Origin: Coniochaeta sp. PMI_546 | Lineage: Eukaryota; Ascomycota; Sordariomycetes; Coniochaetales; Coniochaetaceae | Direction: 5' to 3' | NCBI GenBank assembly: GCA_021432605.1 | Contig: MU271148.1 | Location: 1,991,362 to 2,055,361, forward strand | DNA length: 64,000 nucleotides | Shown: positions 11,069 to 23,726 of the stretch, in pieces | How the letters are laid out: each line of letters opens with the position of its first letter | How positions within the stretch are numbered: position 1 is the first letter of the stretch | Translations under genes and position numbers: made by a program | Notes under the pieces: model-generated | What the model was told of the DNA's origin: nothing | Database searches by the model: none | What the model saw: only the letters and a program-made list of their open reading frames with translations

Positions 11069-13030
11069 AGCACAAAGTGCTATGTTTTGAGCAGCGAGTT
11101 TGAGCTTGCCAACACTGATACCAACGATGAGCATGTTCCAAGCACCATATAGAGGAGCAACTGGCGGTAAAAGAAAAGCATGGAGAAGGACTTCTATACT
11201 CTGCGTTAATGTCTGACAATGTCTGAATTTATCATTCGCAGACTGTTAGTCTGAGAGAAAAACAAGTGATATGTGTCTTCTAAAAGGTACTGCGATAGCA
11301 GTCATATATTGGGAATAACTAGTGTGTTTGTTGTCAGACTTCCTCGTATGAGTAGCATTTGCTGGATTTGATAGTAGATCCAATTCCTGCGGCTAGTTCG
11401 ACTGGTAGCTATGGAGGACGCCAGGTGCTCGCTCTGAACCTCCCTGGTCTCCAGGGCTTGAATCTAGACACAAGTCTAGCACACGCCCAGACAGACAGCT
11501 GTAGTCCGGCTGAATCTCTCTTATCATGTGGCATAAGTGTACATGGATCCTGCAATCAGCTGCATCAGGATCTTACTCTCGGGCAAGGATCACAAGAACT
11601 ACACTTTGCAATGGCCCCGTCTCGTCTCTAGGGACTTGGACTATCAGGACAGGGGGAAGAATACCTACCTTTGCTCGCAGCAGGATTGGAAGGTACAGGG
11701 CCTCCTGTGTGAGCCGGCACTGCCAAGCACGTAAGGCGGAAAGCAACGAGAAGTCGACAAGAAGAGTGGTGATGACAATAACGACCGCAGATCGAACCCT
11801 CCCTTGAAATTTAATAACTTGAATGAGTCTTCTGGATGCTGCCAATTTGTGTGACTCCTCACTTACACGACAGAATTGATATATGCAATGCCTTTCGTTC
11901 CTTATTGTCCTAACTGATCATACACCTCACTAATCATATTATAACCAAACCGAGAACAACTGACATGAAATCAGGCATATTCATATGGAAAGACATCCAC
12001 ACACTCGAGCAGCCAAGTAGTGAGAATGCTTGATACGAAGGATGTCATCAGTACCTGCCAAACCTGCGGCGACGAGGACAAATATACGATCAGATACAGC
12101 TTAGAGGAGGACATGTGCCAAGAAATTCGGTCCAAGATAGCCAGTTTCGTGGTAAACACATTCTCGGGATCGTCAGCAGAATGAGATGAGAGGAAGAAAA
12201 AAGAAGTAAGGTAAGGGCGCAAAGGGGAAGCCTGGCGAGCGAAGTTGAGGACCACATTGGAACAGCTGGAACAAGAGTCAATCGTAGAGCGGACACAGGA
12301 CGGCAGGCCAAGGTGAGGGAGGGTAAAGTGAAGCTGACGACATTGCCATACCGTCGGTTCGTGGTAAAGCTGTGACGATGAGGCATAAGCGAGCCGAACG
12401 GATAGCTTCACAGCTGCGAGTCACAAATCGAAGCATCAAAGGCTTGGTCATAAACAAGACAAGAGACAAGCATTGAGAGGGACAAGCACCTTTACTACAT
12501 AGTACTGAACCAGAATGACGGTGTAGGGGTGAATCTGATATGTTGCAGTCCTTGAGTCGTCTGTCATCCAACTGGTAAGTTATAAGGCTTTTGATCTTTG
12601 ACCGGTGGTGATGGCCTCATATTCATGCAATTACGTAGTTTCCGATGCTTGGGACTCTCTGACCAATCATATCTGCATGAGGTACCTTCCTACTTACATA
12701 AGCGGGGGAGGGGCTCAGTGACGGTGAACCTTTAGACTTACCTAGCGGAAGGCTGCGGTGGCTGGCGGGGCACGTCTCTACCTTTCTAGCTCTCAACCCG
12801 ACCTCCGTCGTCCTCTTCACGTCTGCACCCACTCTATTCTTCCTACTTTTACCCGACAACAACCCCAAACCAGAACTTCTCTTTTACCACTACAGTCTGC
12901 AAAGCTGTAACCCGGCTCCGGCATTCCTCTCGTGCCCAGATCATCGCCTCCACCTCCTCGGCCTCGGTCGTTCATCGCCAAACTTCCCCAGTTTGCTTCG
13001 AGGGCGTGTGCCACTCGAAACTGCAACACC
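11069..13030. other. Intergenic AGX1-CRM1
   Basis: A 1.96-kb spacer. Short open frames occur on both strands but none shows a family motif or a clean exon structure. The last 300 bases are C/T-rich and fit a promoter and 5' UTR for CRM1. A GGTACCTTCCTACTTAC element lies near 12680. Confidence 0.5.
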
Positions 13031-16000
13031 ATGGCGGTCACCGTCGCAGAGCTAGATGCTACTGTTACAGCCTTCTACGAGAGTCGCGGCGAGCAGGTAA
13101 GCGCTTGTGAATCAACTCTTTGTGTTTCGCCAGTGCTAACGTGTTTGTCAACTCCTCACAGCAAAAAGCTGCCCAAGCTGCTCTCAACCAAGTAGGCTGC
13201 CTTCCATACCGCCCTTTCCAGGATACAAAGGTTTTTTTAAGCTAACTTGGTCTTCCGCAGTTCAAAGAAGACCCTGATGCATGGCTCATGGTCGACGAAA
13301 TACTCTCGAAGGCCACCCACGACCAGACGAAGTGTTGGTGCTTCCTCCTGCACCATGTCTAGAATGCAACTGCTGACAAATTAATAGTCTTGGGTCTTCA
13401 AGTCTTGGATAATGTTATCATGACGAGATGGAAGGTTCTGCCTCGGGAGCAGTGTCAAGGTTCGTGTGGTCACCATTCTGTAGCTACCCAAGGGGTGCTA
13501 ATACCTCGTAGGAATTCGCAACTTCATCGTCCAGTACATCCTCCAATGTTCGAGCTCCGAAGAGTCTCTCAGGTCACAACGGACCCTTCTCAATAAGCTC
13601 AACCTCGTCCTTGTCTCGGTCTTGAAGCAGGAGTGGCCTCACAACTGGCCGACATTCATCAACGAGATCATCACAGCCTGCCACTCCAGTCTGTCGATCT
13701 GCGAGAACAACATGATAATCCTCCGTCTCCTGTCCGAGGAGGTATTCGATTACTCTGCCGAACAGATGACCTCGACAAAGACCCGCAACCTGAAGACCAC
13801 TATGTGTGCCGAATTTTCTCAGATCTTCCAGCTCTGTCAAGAGATTCTGAACACGGCAACACAACCCAGCCTGATCAAGGCCACCCTCGAGACGCTTCTC
13901 CGCTTCTGTAACTGGATCCCGTTGGGCTACATCTTCGAGACTCCGCTTATTGAGACGTTACGCACACGATTCCTCGAGGTGCCCGAGTTCAGAAATGTCA
14001 CACTTCAATGTCTCACAGAGATCGGTGGTCTGCAGACAGGTGGGCCTGGCCAACCAGGTTCCTATGACGAGCAACTCGTCAAGATGTTCACGGAGGTCTT
14101 GACCACTATCTCCAACTTCATCCCACTGAGCCTGGATCTTAAGGCCACCTATCCACAGAGCAATACCAGAGACCAGGAATTTATTCAGAACTTGGCTCTA
14201 TTCCTCTGCAACTTTTTTGGCATGCACTTGAACGTAAGCTTGCATCACCTTGAGACCTTGGGAAATGAATTGCCGCAGGTACTGATAACTTCATAGCTCA
14301 TCGAGAACCTACCAAACCGTGACTTCCTCACCCACGGTCATTACTACCTGATCCGCATCTCACAGATTGACGATCGCGAGATCTTCAAGATTTGTCTTGA
14401 CTACTGGCTCAAGCTTGTTCAGGAGCTGTACGAGGAGATGCAGGCTCTGCCAATCACGGACATGAACCCTTTGGTGGCCATCGGTACACTTCAAGGAGGT
14501 GGTGCCCCGAATCCAGCCCTACTTTCCAATTACCCACTCCGTAAGCACAAGTACGGGGAGATCTTGTCAAACCTGCGTGTTGTGATGATTGAGAAAATGG
14601 TTCGTCCAGAGGAGGTCTTGATTGTCGAGAATGACGAGGGTGAAATTGTCCGCGAGTTCGTGAAGGAGAGCGACACCGTTCAGCTCTACAAGACAATTCG
14701 GGAGTGTCTTGTCTACCTCACCCATCTCGACGTTGTCGACACTGAGAATATCATGACCGACAAGCTTGCACGACAGGTTGACGGCTCGGAATGGTCCTGG
14801 CATAACTGCAACGTGCTGTGCTGGGCCATCGGCTCTATATCTCTTGCAATGAACGAAGAGACGGAGAAGCGGTTCCTCGTCACGGTCATCAAGGATCTCC
14901 TAGGACTGACCGAAATGAAGCGGGGCAAGGACAACAAGGCCGTCGTAGCCAGCAACATTATGTACATTGTTGGACAATACCCGCGGTTCCTGAAGGCTCA
15001 TTGGAAGTTCCTCAAGACGGTCGTTAACAAGCTGTTTGAGTTCATGCATGAGTCTCACGAGGGTACGCATGCACCCTACCTACCGTCTCTTGTCGTGGCT
15101 CAACTAACTATCTCCCAGGTGTCCAGGACATGGCGTGCGATACCTTCATCAAAATCGCCAAGCAGTGCAGACGGCACTTTGTTGCTCTACAGCCGAGCGA
15201 GAATGAGCCCTTTATCGAGGAGATCATTCGGAATCTTGGCAAGATCACCTGTGACCTGACTCCCCAGCAGGTACATACCTTCTACGAGGCTTGTGGCTAC
15301 ATGGTGGCTGCTCAGGGCAACAGGAACCAACAAGAGCGACTACTTGCGGAGCTTATGGCGATTCCAAACAGTGCATGGGATGAAATCATCAGGCAGGCCA
15401 CCAACAACCCGTCCATTTTGCAGGACAACGACACGATCAAGGTCATTGGCAATATCATGAAGACCAATGTCTCGGCCTGTTCATCCGTCGGATCGTACTT
15501 CTATCCGCAAATTGGACGCATCTACGAGAATATGTTGCAGATGTATCGGGCGACCAGCCAGTTGATATCGGAGGCCGTGGCTCGTGAGGGAGAAATCGCG
15601 ACCAAGATGCCCAAAGTTCGTGGGCTTCGTACTATCAAGAAAGAGATCTTGAAGCTCATCGAGACATACGTTGACAAGGCAGAGGATCTGCAAGCGGTCC
15701 GACTCCAGATGGTCCCTCAGCTTTTGGACACCGTTTTGGTCGACTACAACCGAAATGTCCCTGGGGCCCGGGATGCCGAAGTGCTCAAGGCTATGACTGC
15801 TATCATCACAAAGCTTTCCGCACTTATGGAGGACCAGGTCCCTATCATCATGGAGAACGTGTTTGAGTGCACTCTTGAGATGATCAACAAGGACTTCTCT
15901 GAGTACCCGGAGCATCGCGTTGAGTTTTTCAACCTGCTTCGGTCCATCAATCTGCACTGCTTCCCGGCTCTTCTCAAGCTTGACAACCGCCAGTTCAAGT

Positions 16001-16683
16001 TCGTCATCGATTCGTGCCTGTGGGCTAGCAAGCACGATAACCGCGAAGTCGAAACCGCAGGTCTTAACATGTGCCTGGAGGTCATCAACAATATTGCGGA
16101 GAAGACGGATATCGCCACTTCCAACGCATTCTTCAACCAATTCTTCATCCCTATCCTGCAAGACGTGTTCTTCGTTGTGACGGATCAGGACCACAAAGCT
16201 GGATTCAAGACCCAGTCCATGCTGCTTATGAAGATGTTCTACCTCATACAGCCAGCTGACGGCACGCCACCCAAGATTCAAGGTCCGATCTACCAACCCG
16301 ACCAAGCCCAAGCTGGTACGAGCAATCGCGAGTTCCTGGGCAATTTTGTCGCCACTACGTTGCACAATGCCTTTTCCAACCTGACTGCGTAAGTTGTTCT
16401 TTAACATGATTATGGTATGCTTTGCTAACGAGGAAACAGAAACCAAATAACCGCTTTCGTCGAAGGTCTCTTCGCCAACAACACTCAGTATGACAAGTTC
16501 CGCCTACATCTGCGGGACTTCCTCATTTCCCTGAGAGAGTTCGCAGGCGACAACACCGAGCTCTTCCTTCTCGAGAAGGAGCAGCAGGAGCGTGACGCCA
16601 AGGCTGCGGATATCGAGCGGCGTTCAAAGGTTAGCGGCCTTCTGAAACCGTCAGAGCTGGAGCCAGAGGACGATGAGTTGTGA
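13031..16683 (+). CDS. crm1: Exportin-1 (CRM1), nuclear export receptor
   Basis: Karyopherin that carries leucine-rich NES cargo out of the nucleus with Ran-GTP. Eight exons: 13031..13096, 13162..13191, 13261..13333, 13388..13459, 13512..14233, 14297..15062, 15119..16388, 16440..16683; 1080 aa, normal for the family. Introns are 51-69 nt and crowd the 5' end. Landmarks: [15 protein letters not shown] and [10 protein letters not shown] (CRIME/importin-beta N region), [16 protein letters not shown], and the NES-groove helices [20 protein letters not shown] and [16 protein letters not shown]. At the position of human Cys528 this protein has Thr (about Thr526, in [12 protein letters not shown]), as in budding yeast, which predicts leptomycin B resistance. 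The tail is acidic (EPEDDEL). Confidence 0.97.
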
Positions 16684-17613
16684 CTTTCCGTCGAACTTCG
16701 GAATGAGTTTGCTCCCGCCAGGGAATCGACCAAACGACAATCACTGCCTTCCCTCCGTCCCCAGCAGCCAGGAGCTTCAATCGACGGCTGGGAGTTTTAC
16801 GGACTATGACAGCGGCACGCAGTGTCACCACCGTCCATGTATAGACGTCTCTGCTACTTCTTTCTAGCTCTTCTTTTCCTTGATTCATATCTGTAGTGAT
16901 ACCATAGAAGATAGGGGGGGAACTGCAGTTCAGTTTGTTGCGAAAAAGGGGCGACTCGCAGGATGATTGGAGGGATTTGCTGCCGAGGTTTTCGAGTCTG
17001 CCTTTGCGCTAGACTTTATCTGTCTTCCGATTCCTCCTTTTCCTTTTTTTCTTGGGCCTCGTCTTAGAGACACGGTACTGGATGAGTTCTCCTACCAGCA
17101 GGCAAGGAGGCATTGTGCGTTCGGGACGAAGGGAGACAAAAGGGGTGAGAAGTCAGGGTGAGTAAACTCACCGTGGCGAGATGGCGGCGCGCTGGCAGGT
17201 ACTGTGCGTTAAGGGCGAAAGGGGCGTGGGGATGGAACATGCATGATTTTCTCTACCGTAGGAAATATGTAGTAGACGACTGGACGACACAGAATTGACG
17301 TTGTCCGCCGAAGACCAGAAGCTCGCAGGAGTGAAGACTAAAAGCAAGCACTTTACAGAATATGAAATATGCACAGTCGTACTCGGATTCTTATCCAACG
17401 ATATCAGCATTCGGGAGCTGCTTGGCTCCCGGAATGCCCAACTGACTATATACAGTTTTGTAAACCATGTCTAGAAATACACAAATGACAGACATCCGCC
17501 CGTCGATACTGTCTATGCAATGCAGGTACCGATGTAACGCCAATGCAATGCAGATGCCGATGCTCCCTCCCGCCCAAGGCTAGTCTCTAGCCATCATCCT
17601 CCTTGTCCGTGGG
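16684..17613. other. Convergent spacer CRM1/LicD gene
   Basis: About 930 bp between stop codons, expected to hold the two 3' UTRs. No coding frame or structured repeat stands out. Confidence 0.5.
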
Positions 17614-18538
17614 CTATGATGTCTTTGCCAAGACCACTTCCTCTGCTATCCTTACCCATTCCTTCAGTGCCGGTTCCCATCGATGACTATGATACTTCGT
17701 TAGCAAAGAAGGGGCCGTATCCTAGCGGGTAAAGAAGAGATCAAACTCACCCTCCCCACTCAGTCATAACAAGACTCTTAGTCCCATACTCCTCAATCAG
17801 GATCCTCTCGAAGGCATAGGGCACAGTAGCCGGCACGCCCTCGTACTCCGTCTCACGCATGGGATACAGGTCGCGCGTCCGGTACCGGTGGAAATTCTTA
17901 CAGCTCCAGATGCCCGGGTTCTTGTCCGGATCGCGCTCCGCCACACCCGTGATGTCGACAAACATACCGTTCTCCGTGTCGATCCACCGCGCGTCGATGA
18001 CGTTCTGCCCGTCGCCCCTGTCCATGTCCAGATAGTGCGGGTTGACGTCGAGCAAGAACGTCTTCTTCAACTCCCTGCCCGTGGCGGAGTCGACGTAGCT
18101 GTACTCGTGCATGGTGCGGTTGTAGTTCTCGCCCAGGTAGGTGAGGGTGGCGTTGGACACCTGTACGTCCAGGTCGTAGTCCCATGGCATGATCTTGCCG
18201 TTCCACCACCAACCCAAGAGGGTTCCGTGCGCAAGCCAGGTCTCGACCCCGAGGGAGCGGAAGACAGTCAGGTACGACCGGATCAGGTGCTGCAGGTTCG
18301 GCCGGTGCTCGGCGTAGGGAACCTGGCCCTTGTAGTACCGCGCGTCGTAGTGGCTGAGCAGGTCGCCCATGCCGGGCTCGTGGAAATACTTTGGGTCCTG
18401 TTTGGGCTCGTTGTCGCGGATGCCTTTGTCTTCTCGCGGGGCTGCTGGGGGCTGTTGGCCTTGCAGGCCAGATGTGGGGGTTAAGAGGCTGGAGAGGAGG
18501 AGGAGGGTTTGAAGGGGGAGGGAGGCGAGGAGCTTCAT
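17614..18538 (-). CDS. Secreted LicD-family protein (nucleotidyl/phosphotransferase type)
   Basis: Two exons, 18538..17751 and 17686..17614, joined by a 64-nt intron (GTGAGT..ATAG), give 286 aa. ATG 18538 starts a clear signal peptide (MKLLASLPLQTLLLLSSLL); an in-frame ATG at 18730 would bury it, so I prefer 18538. The LicD signature follows: LAHGTLLGWWWNGKIMPWDY, DLDVQVS, then NPHYLDMDRGD and IDARWIDTENGMFVDITG. In this family the Asp-rich loop (WDYDLD) binds metal. Bacterial LicD transfers phosphocholine, and yeast Mnn4-type members act in mannosylphosphorylation of glycans; the true substrate here cannot be told from sequence. Possible N-glycosylation sites NAT and NRT are present. A Golgi or secreted location is inferred. 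Confidence 0.88.
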
Positions 18539-21392
18539 TGCTGGAGAGGTGGGTATGAAGTCAAGGAGAGCTAAGAGCCGGCTGTTGTTGTGGCATGCGG
18601 CAGGTACAATTCCTGGTGAGGCTGAAGTTGCTCCTTGAGATGAATCGTGATCTGGGATTGATCGAGAGAGGTAGATGCCCCCTTCCGCAGTTCTCCCACC
18701 AACAAAAACGGGCCAAATTCCTCCGCTCAATTCAAGGCGGCTGCTTTGAGGCCAGGTTTAGACAAGTGAAGGTTAAGAGCTCGGGGCGTGTGTGTGTTAT
18801 GCGAAATGAGACGATAAGGCTCTCGTGAAGCCTCAAGGGCGAAGCTGAGGGAAGTGGTGTAACGCGAACGACGGAGCGTGCCGTTAAGCCGGTCAGACAG
18901 GACTGAATATGCGTAGCGACACAAGCGAATGCAAGTCGGACTGTGACTGAATATTCAGACGAGAGGGAAGACACATGTGCGAATAGAAGGGTCACAGAAG
19001 AAAAAAGAAACAAAAATCGTAGAGGAAAACAAGGTGCGCCAAGATGGGTTATCTAGCATGTACAAAAGTATGGAGGACTCAGCACGCTTGGCAGAGAGCA
19101 ATATGGTTCGAGCCAAGATCTTATCAACCAAGGAGGACAGGATCTTGGGGCGGAACGCAGGACAGTGGATGCTCTGCAAGGCTGGGAAGAGGGCCTACGT
19201 AAGTCAGCATGCCCGCAAGGGTGCGTGAGTCGGGTTCATGACAGCTTGGAAGCCAAGGGCATTTTAAAGGGTGTTTCAATGAGTCGTTATCTTTAGAAAT
19301 GGGGGTTGAGGTTGAGGCGTCCTTTTTTCCTCATCATAAGATTACATACACCCTTGGGACGACCAGGGCCTGCTGCTGTCGATCAAGGGTTTTGCTGCAG
19401 GCCAGCAAATAGCGCCAGTGGCCGCTTCGTATCGCAGTACAGACGCCGTGGTTCCAGTGGTCGAAAGACGCAAAGTGGTCGCGTGTGCGGCTCATACATT
19501 TTTGTGGACATCGACACGTACTGTAACCCTGTATACTAGTAGATTATCGACAAAGACTGCAATTGCTCGCGTGAGTTTTTGTTATCTCCACATCTCCACA
19601 AGTCATCCCAAGATGTACCATGTACATATACTAAGTGAAGTACTACCACAGCACGCAGCAGTTCCCAACCTCAATACGCACTTTCCAATTGTAGGAAAGT
19701 CGTCAGATCGCAATGCAACTCCCGCAATCAATCTTTCATCAATCTACCCATCCCTGCCGCACGGCACCATAATCAGATCGTCAACGATTCCCGGTACGTG
19801 GTAAAAGTAATCTGTTTGTAGCTATTTTGGCTTCCTCCGCTGTCCACGTCACCGTTAGGACATAATGCGACCGTGTCTCACCATCAGATATCCATTTGTG
19901 CTACAGGAAGGCTCTCGCCTAGCCCTTTGCGCCTGTCGAATGCCGTCCTTCCCGACTGCCACCGCCCAGACGAATCAGAGGGTTGGCGCAAGGCCAAGTT
20001 GGGCAAGGGAGGCCCGAGGGACGCGTAGGCCCTTGTCAAGTCCTCATTGCCGTCCGTGCCATGAACTGAATTCGATGACTAAGGACTTTCAACGTCAACC
20101 ACGGAAATGCGGCGCAACCGTTTGCAGTATACATAGTAGACGAGCACGTATACATCAAACATCAAGGGCATTCACTTGACCCACGCATTGTTCTTACATG
20201 ACATCCTTGAGCCTCGATGTATCACATGAGAAGTCTGGCCAAATCATCAGCACCCTGTGAAAATAAGATAGCTGATGCCACAGGAAATAACGGAAGATGT
20301 CTATCGATGAAGAGGAATGGTTGGACATCCTGTAGGTGTCGTTAACTATCGTGCACCAGGCACTTCTGGCTCGACCAGCGTCGAGTAAAGACTACCTTAC
20401 GGTACACTGGACCAGCCGAAGCCTGCTAAGGACCTATACCGTAACGACCTGCTCACTCCTCAAACCGCCCTCACGCCTTCCAACCTCTTCTCTACTCAGG
20501 GTCTCCTGGCTCAAAACAAAACCCAAGCTGAAACATACTTTCACCAATGCCTGCGCTTTCCTCATCGCCGTTGAAAAGGAGTCTTTCGCTCCAACTCCTG
20601 TACCCGGCCATGAAAATAGGCATAAAACAACGCACTCGAATATTACTGCCCGATACCCCTGTCCCCCAAACTCTATCCAGTCTTGCATACTCAACATCCT
20701 CCAAAAGGACGAAAACATGACTGTGCAGTAAACCTCTTTCCTGACGCATCGATCTTCGTACTCCTCGACATACTGGTTCATTAAAGACACCTAACATGCA
20801 CTCTCTTCAAGTAAATTCCTACCCGTCTTCACATTGGCATGCCTGACGCTTGCAGAGAGCTCTGAGGTGTTCAGGCACTTCGGAATGAAGAGCTGACTGC
20901 CAACTGACCGATACTATTGCTCTCTTGAACACAAGGTACAGTTCCTAATATTTCCATGCCGAGCGTCCAGAGTCGGACCTTTGATCCTGAGAAATGATAT
21001 CTGGCGAGGAAGCGTATCAGTAAATACCCTGCCCACGGAATCGGAATTCTATGAATTATGCTCTGGAGAGGGATTGGCAAATATGAACACAGCGACTCTT
21101 GTTGGAAATTGAGCTAGGACACTGGGACTGGCGTCGACATCTGCACCACTAATATATTAATGATCTACGTTTCCAACAATCCACACTCTTGTACCGCTTC
21201 CTTCACCACACCACTTCTCCTCTCCATTGTTACGACGAACACAGGACAGCAACACACCCTAGCTGTTTCCAAAGGACAGTATTCTGGACAGTAAGTGCAA
21301 ACATACCAACGAGCTTTGTGTGCACTTCAAGAAATGTACATGCCTCATCCCCGTGCTATATACATCAAACTTCACGCCAGTCACACACTCCA
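18539..21392. other. Large intergenic region
   Basis: The longest gene-free stretch in the window, 2.85 kb between two minus-strand genes. Open frames of 100-200 codons occur on both strands, including an overlapping pair at 20336-20797, but none has a motif, signal or plausible exon partner. It may hold a noncoding transcript or simply long UTR and promoter sequence. Confidence 0.5.
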
Positions 21393-23726
21393 TCAAGCAG
21401 AAGTCAACTCCTCGACCCTCCGCTCCAACTCAGGCACCTGTCGCAGCAGCACCTCGAGCTCCTCCTTCTCATCCTCCAGCTTCAGCCTCCGTTCCGCGTC
21501 AAGCTTGGTAAAGACATAGTTCCCCTGGCCGTCAAACTGCAATATCCGACTGTGGTACTTCCACAGACTCCTCCGGTGACTGACAGTCATGAGTGTGATC
21601 CCCAGAGCCTTGGCGTTCTCGTACATGACCTTCTCGGTCTCGAGCGTGACGCTGCTGGTGCACTCGTCCAGGATCGCGTACCGTGGACGGTGGTAAAACA
21701 GCCTCGCCATGGCGACGCGCTGCTGCAGCCCGCCAGACAAGACGTCACGCCATTCCGCCTCAGCGTCCCACCCCTCGGAGTAGAGATCGAGCAGGTTCTC
21801 TAGATCAAGGATGCGCAGGATACCGACGAGATCTGCGTCCGTGACGCCCTTGGCCCGCATCGTCCGTACACCGTCCGGGTAGATGATCTGCTGGCGGAGG
21901 GAGCCGCGGGACAGGTACGGCCGCTGCGGGATGTAGAAGATGTCCGAGAAGGGCGGCTTGTAAACCGTGCCGCCGTAGACGGGCCAGAGGCCGCCAAGGA
22001 TGCGGAAGAGAGAGGACTTGCCGCAGCCGTTGGGGCCGACGACCAGGAGGTGGTCGCCCTGCTTAAGGGAGAAAGAGAGGGCCTTCACTAGGACGTCGCC
22101 GTTGGGAGAGATGATCGGTCTAGTGTCGGAGTTAGCACAGGCTTGGGTGACACAAGCGAGCTGCGAAGAACTTACACGTCAATGAACTCGATATCTTTGC
22201 TCTCAACGACCTTACCGCGCCCCTTCAACACCGCAGCGTTGTTCTCGATTCCCGCGCTGGAGACGAGCTTCTTCTCGAAATGTCCCGCCTGGATGTCGTC
22301 CATAACATCCAGCAGGCTAGACACCCTCGAGGTATAGCCCGCAAGCTCCATGATCTCGCGGTACGAGAACATAACGCGACCAAACGCATCTGATGCCGAC
22401 AACAGCATGCGGCGGTTGGTGACGAAGCTCTCGGTGCGATCGCCCATGTTGACGGCCAGGTGGCCAGGCAGCTTGACGAATACCGGCACGCTGCACAGGA
22501 GCAGGCCTAGCGCGCCCCAGAAGTATTTGATGACGAAGTCCTCCATGAAACCGTGGTAGAAGCGGCGTCGAAGGATGTAATTGACATGCTTGATAAGGGT
22601 AAAGTACCCCTTGTCTAGTGTGTCCTTCTCTGCCTCATGGCCAGCGTACAGTGCGATTTCCTCGCTGTGATCTATCAGTCGTGAATGCTGGAATCGGAAC
22701 TCGCCTTCTAACCGGGCCTCGTCGGCGACGTATTTCCCGAAGGGCGGTGTTAGCGCTCGCATAACGTTTGCTGAGAGTTGGACAAGTAGTGACATTAAGA
22801 CGACGCCTTCCCCTCCCACGCTCTTGGATAAAGAGTATGTGTAGATTGTCTATTGCTGAGTCAATAAGTGCCCTTCAATACCCCACGTAGATGGGCAAGT
22901 AACGTACCATGTCTAGTATCGGTTTGGCCAGGTTGCTGTACAATTCAGCCAAACTGTTTGAGAACTTGGCAACGTCAACAGCAATAAGCTGATCCGGGTT
23001 TTTTATCCTGTCGTCCAGCGCCGAGATACCATAGAACGTTAGCTGCGAAAGGTACTTGTCGTGTATGTGGTGTGTCAAGCGTGTCCGATACTTGAGCGAC
23101 AGCTCGGCTTGATGCCACGACAACTGCGACAAAATCAGCAAGATCCTTCAAACATATGCGAAAACTCATCGACTAGGATCACAGACCATGGAATTCGTGA
23201 ATGTTGCCGGCACAGCAATGACCATCCACCATATAATCCTAACCAAAAACTCCCTTCCATTGCCCTTGACCAGACTCTTGACGATAGCGCCGTCCATAGC
23301 CGCCACTTTGACACTAATCAAAGTCCTCAGCACCAGGAAGAAGCTGTGACTGATCAACAGCCTCGCCTCCTTGCTCCTCCACCCAGGGACGACAACCCTC
23401 AGCAGCTTCAGGAGCGAGCGGAAGAACTCGCGGTTCAGCTCGACCTTCTTCCTCATCTTCTTGCCGGTCTTGTCGTCGCCGTCATCTTCCAACACGGCTG
23501 TGGCCTCGTGTTCGCGCTTGGCCGCGGCGCGTGCGGAGGCGGCTTTCTGGTCGGCGATGGCGTTGCGGACGCGGTTGATCAGGGCTAGAAAGAGAGTGAT
23601 GTAGACGGCGCGCGAGATGCGTGTCCGGTGGGCGAGGTAGAGTTGTGTCAGGTGGGCGATGATGTTGCGAACTGTGCGCTCGCGCAGGACGCCCGGAGAA
23701 GCGAGCTTGGATTGCGCAGGCGCCAT
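21393..23726 (-). CDS. pxa2: Peroxisomal ABC half-transporter, ABCD family (Pxa2-like)
   Basis: Imports activated long-chain fatty acids into peroxisomes, normally as a Pxa1/Pxa2 heterodimer. Four exons, 23726..23187, 23123..22908, 22849..22176 and 22119..21393, give 718 aa. Introns are 63, 58 and 56 nt with standard ends. The N-terminal half carries the membrane domain and the ABCD hallmark [20 protein letters not shown]. In the nucleotide-binding domain: Walker [10 protein letters not shown] (about 505-513), signature LSGGLQQR (604-611), Walker [11 protein letters not shown] with Glu629, and the switch His658 in TVSHRRSLW. All ATPase residues look intact. A basic helix (KREHEATAV...GKKMRKK) sits near residues 70-93. 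Pxa2 rather than Pxa1 is my reading of the short N-terminus and total length; it is less certain than the family. Confidence 0.9.

Noticed and set aside
15119-15160. Cysteine in VQDMACDTF of CRM1 as the leptomycin B target
   Set aside because: Counting from the groove motif [16 protein letters not shown] shows this Cys is about residue 583; the Cys528-equivalent position is Thr526.
15481-16446. 321-codon antisense open frame over CRM1
   Set aside because: It is a shadow of the codon-biased CRM1 exon 7; no family features or separate promoter.
18539-18730. Upstream in-frame start for the LicD gene
   Set aside because: It would bury the clear signal peptide beginning at 18538.
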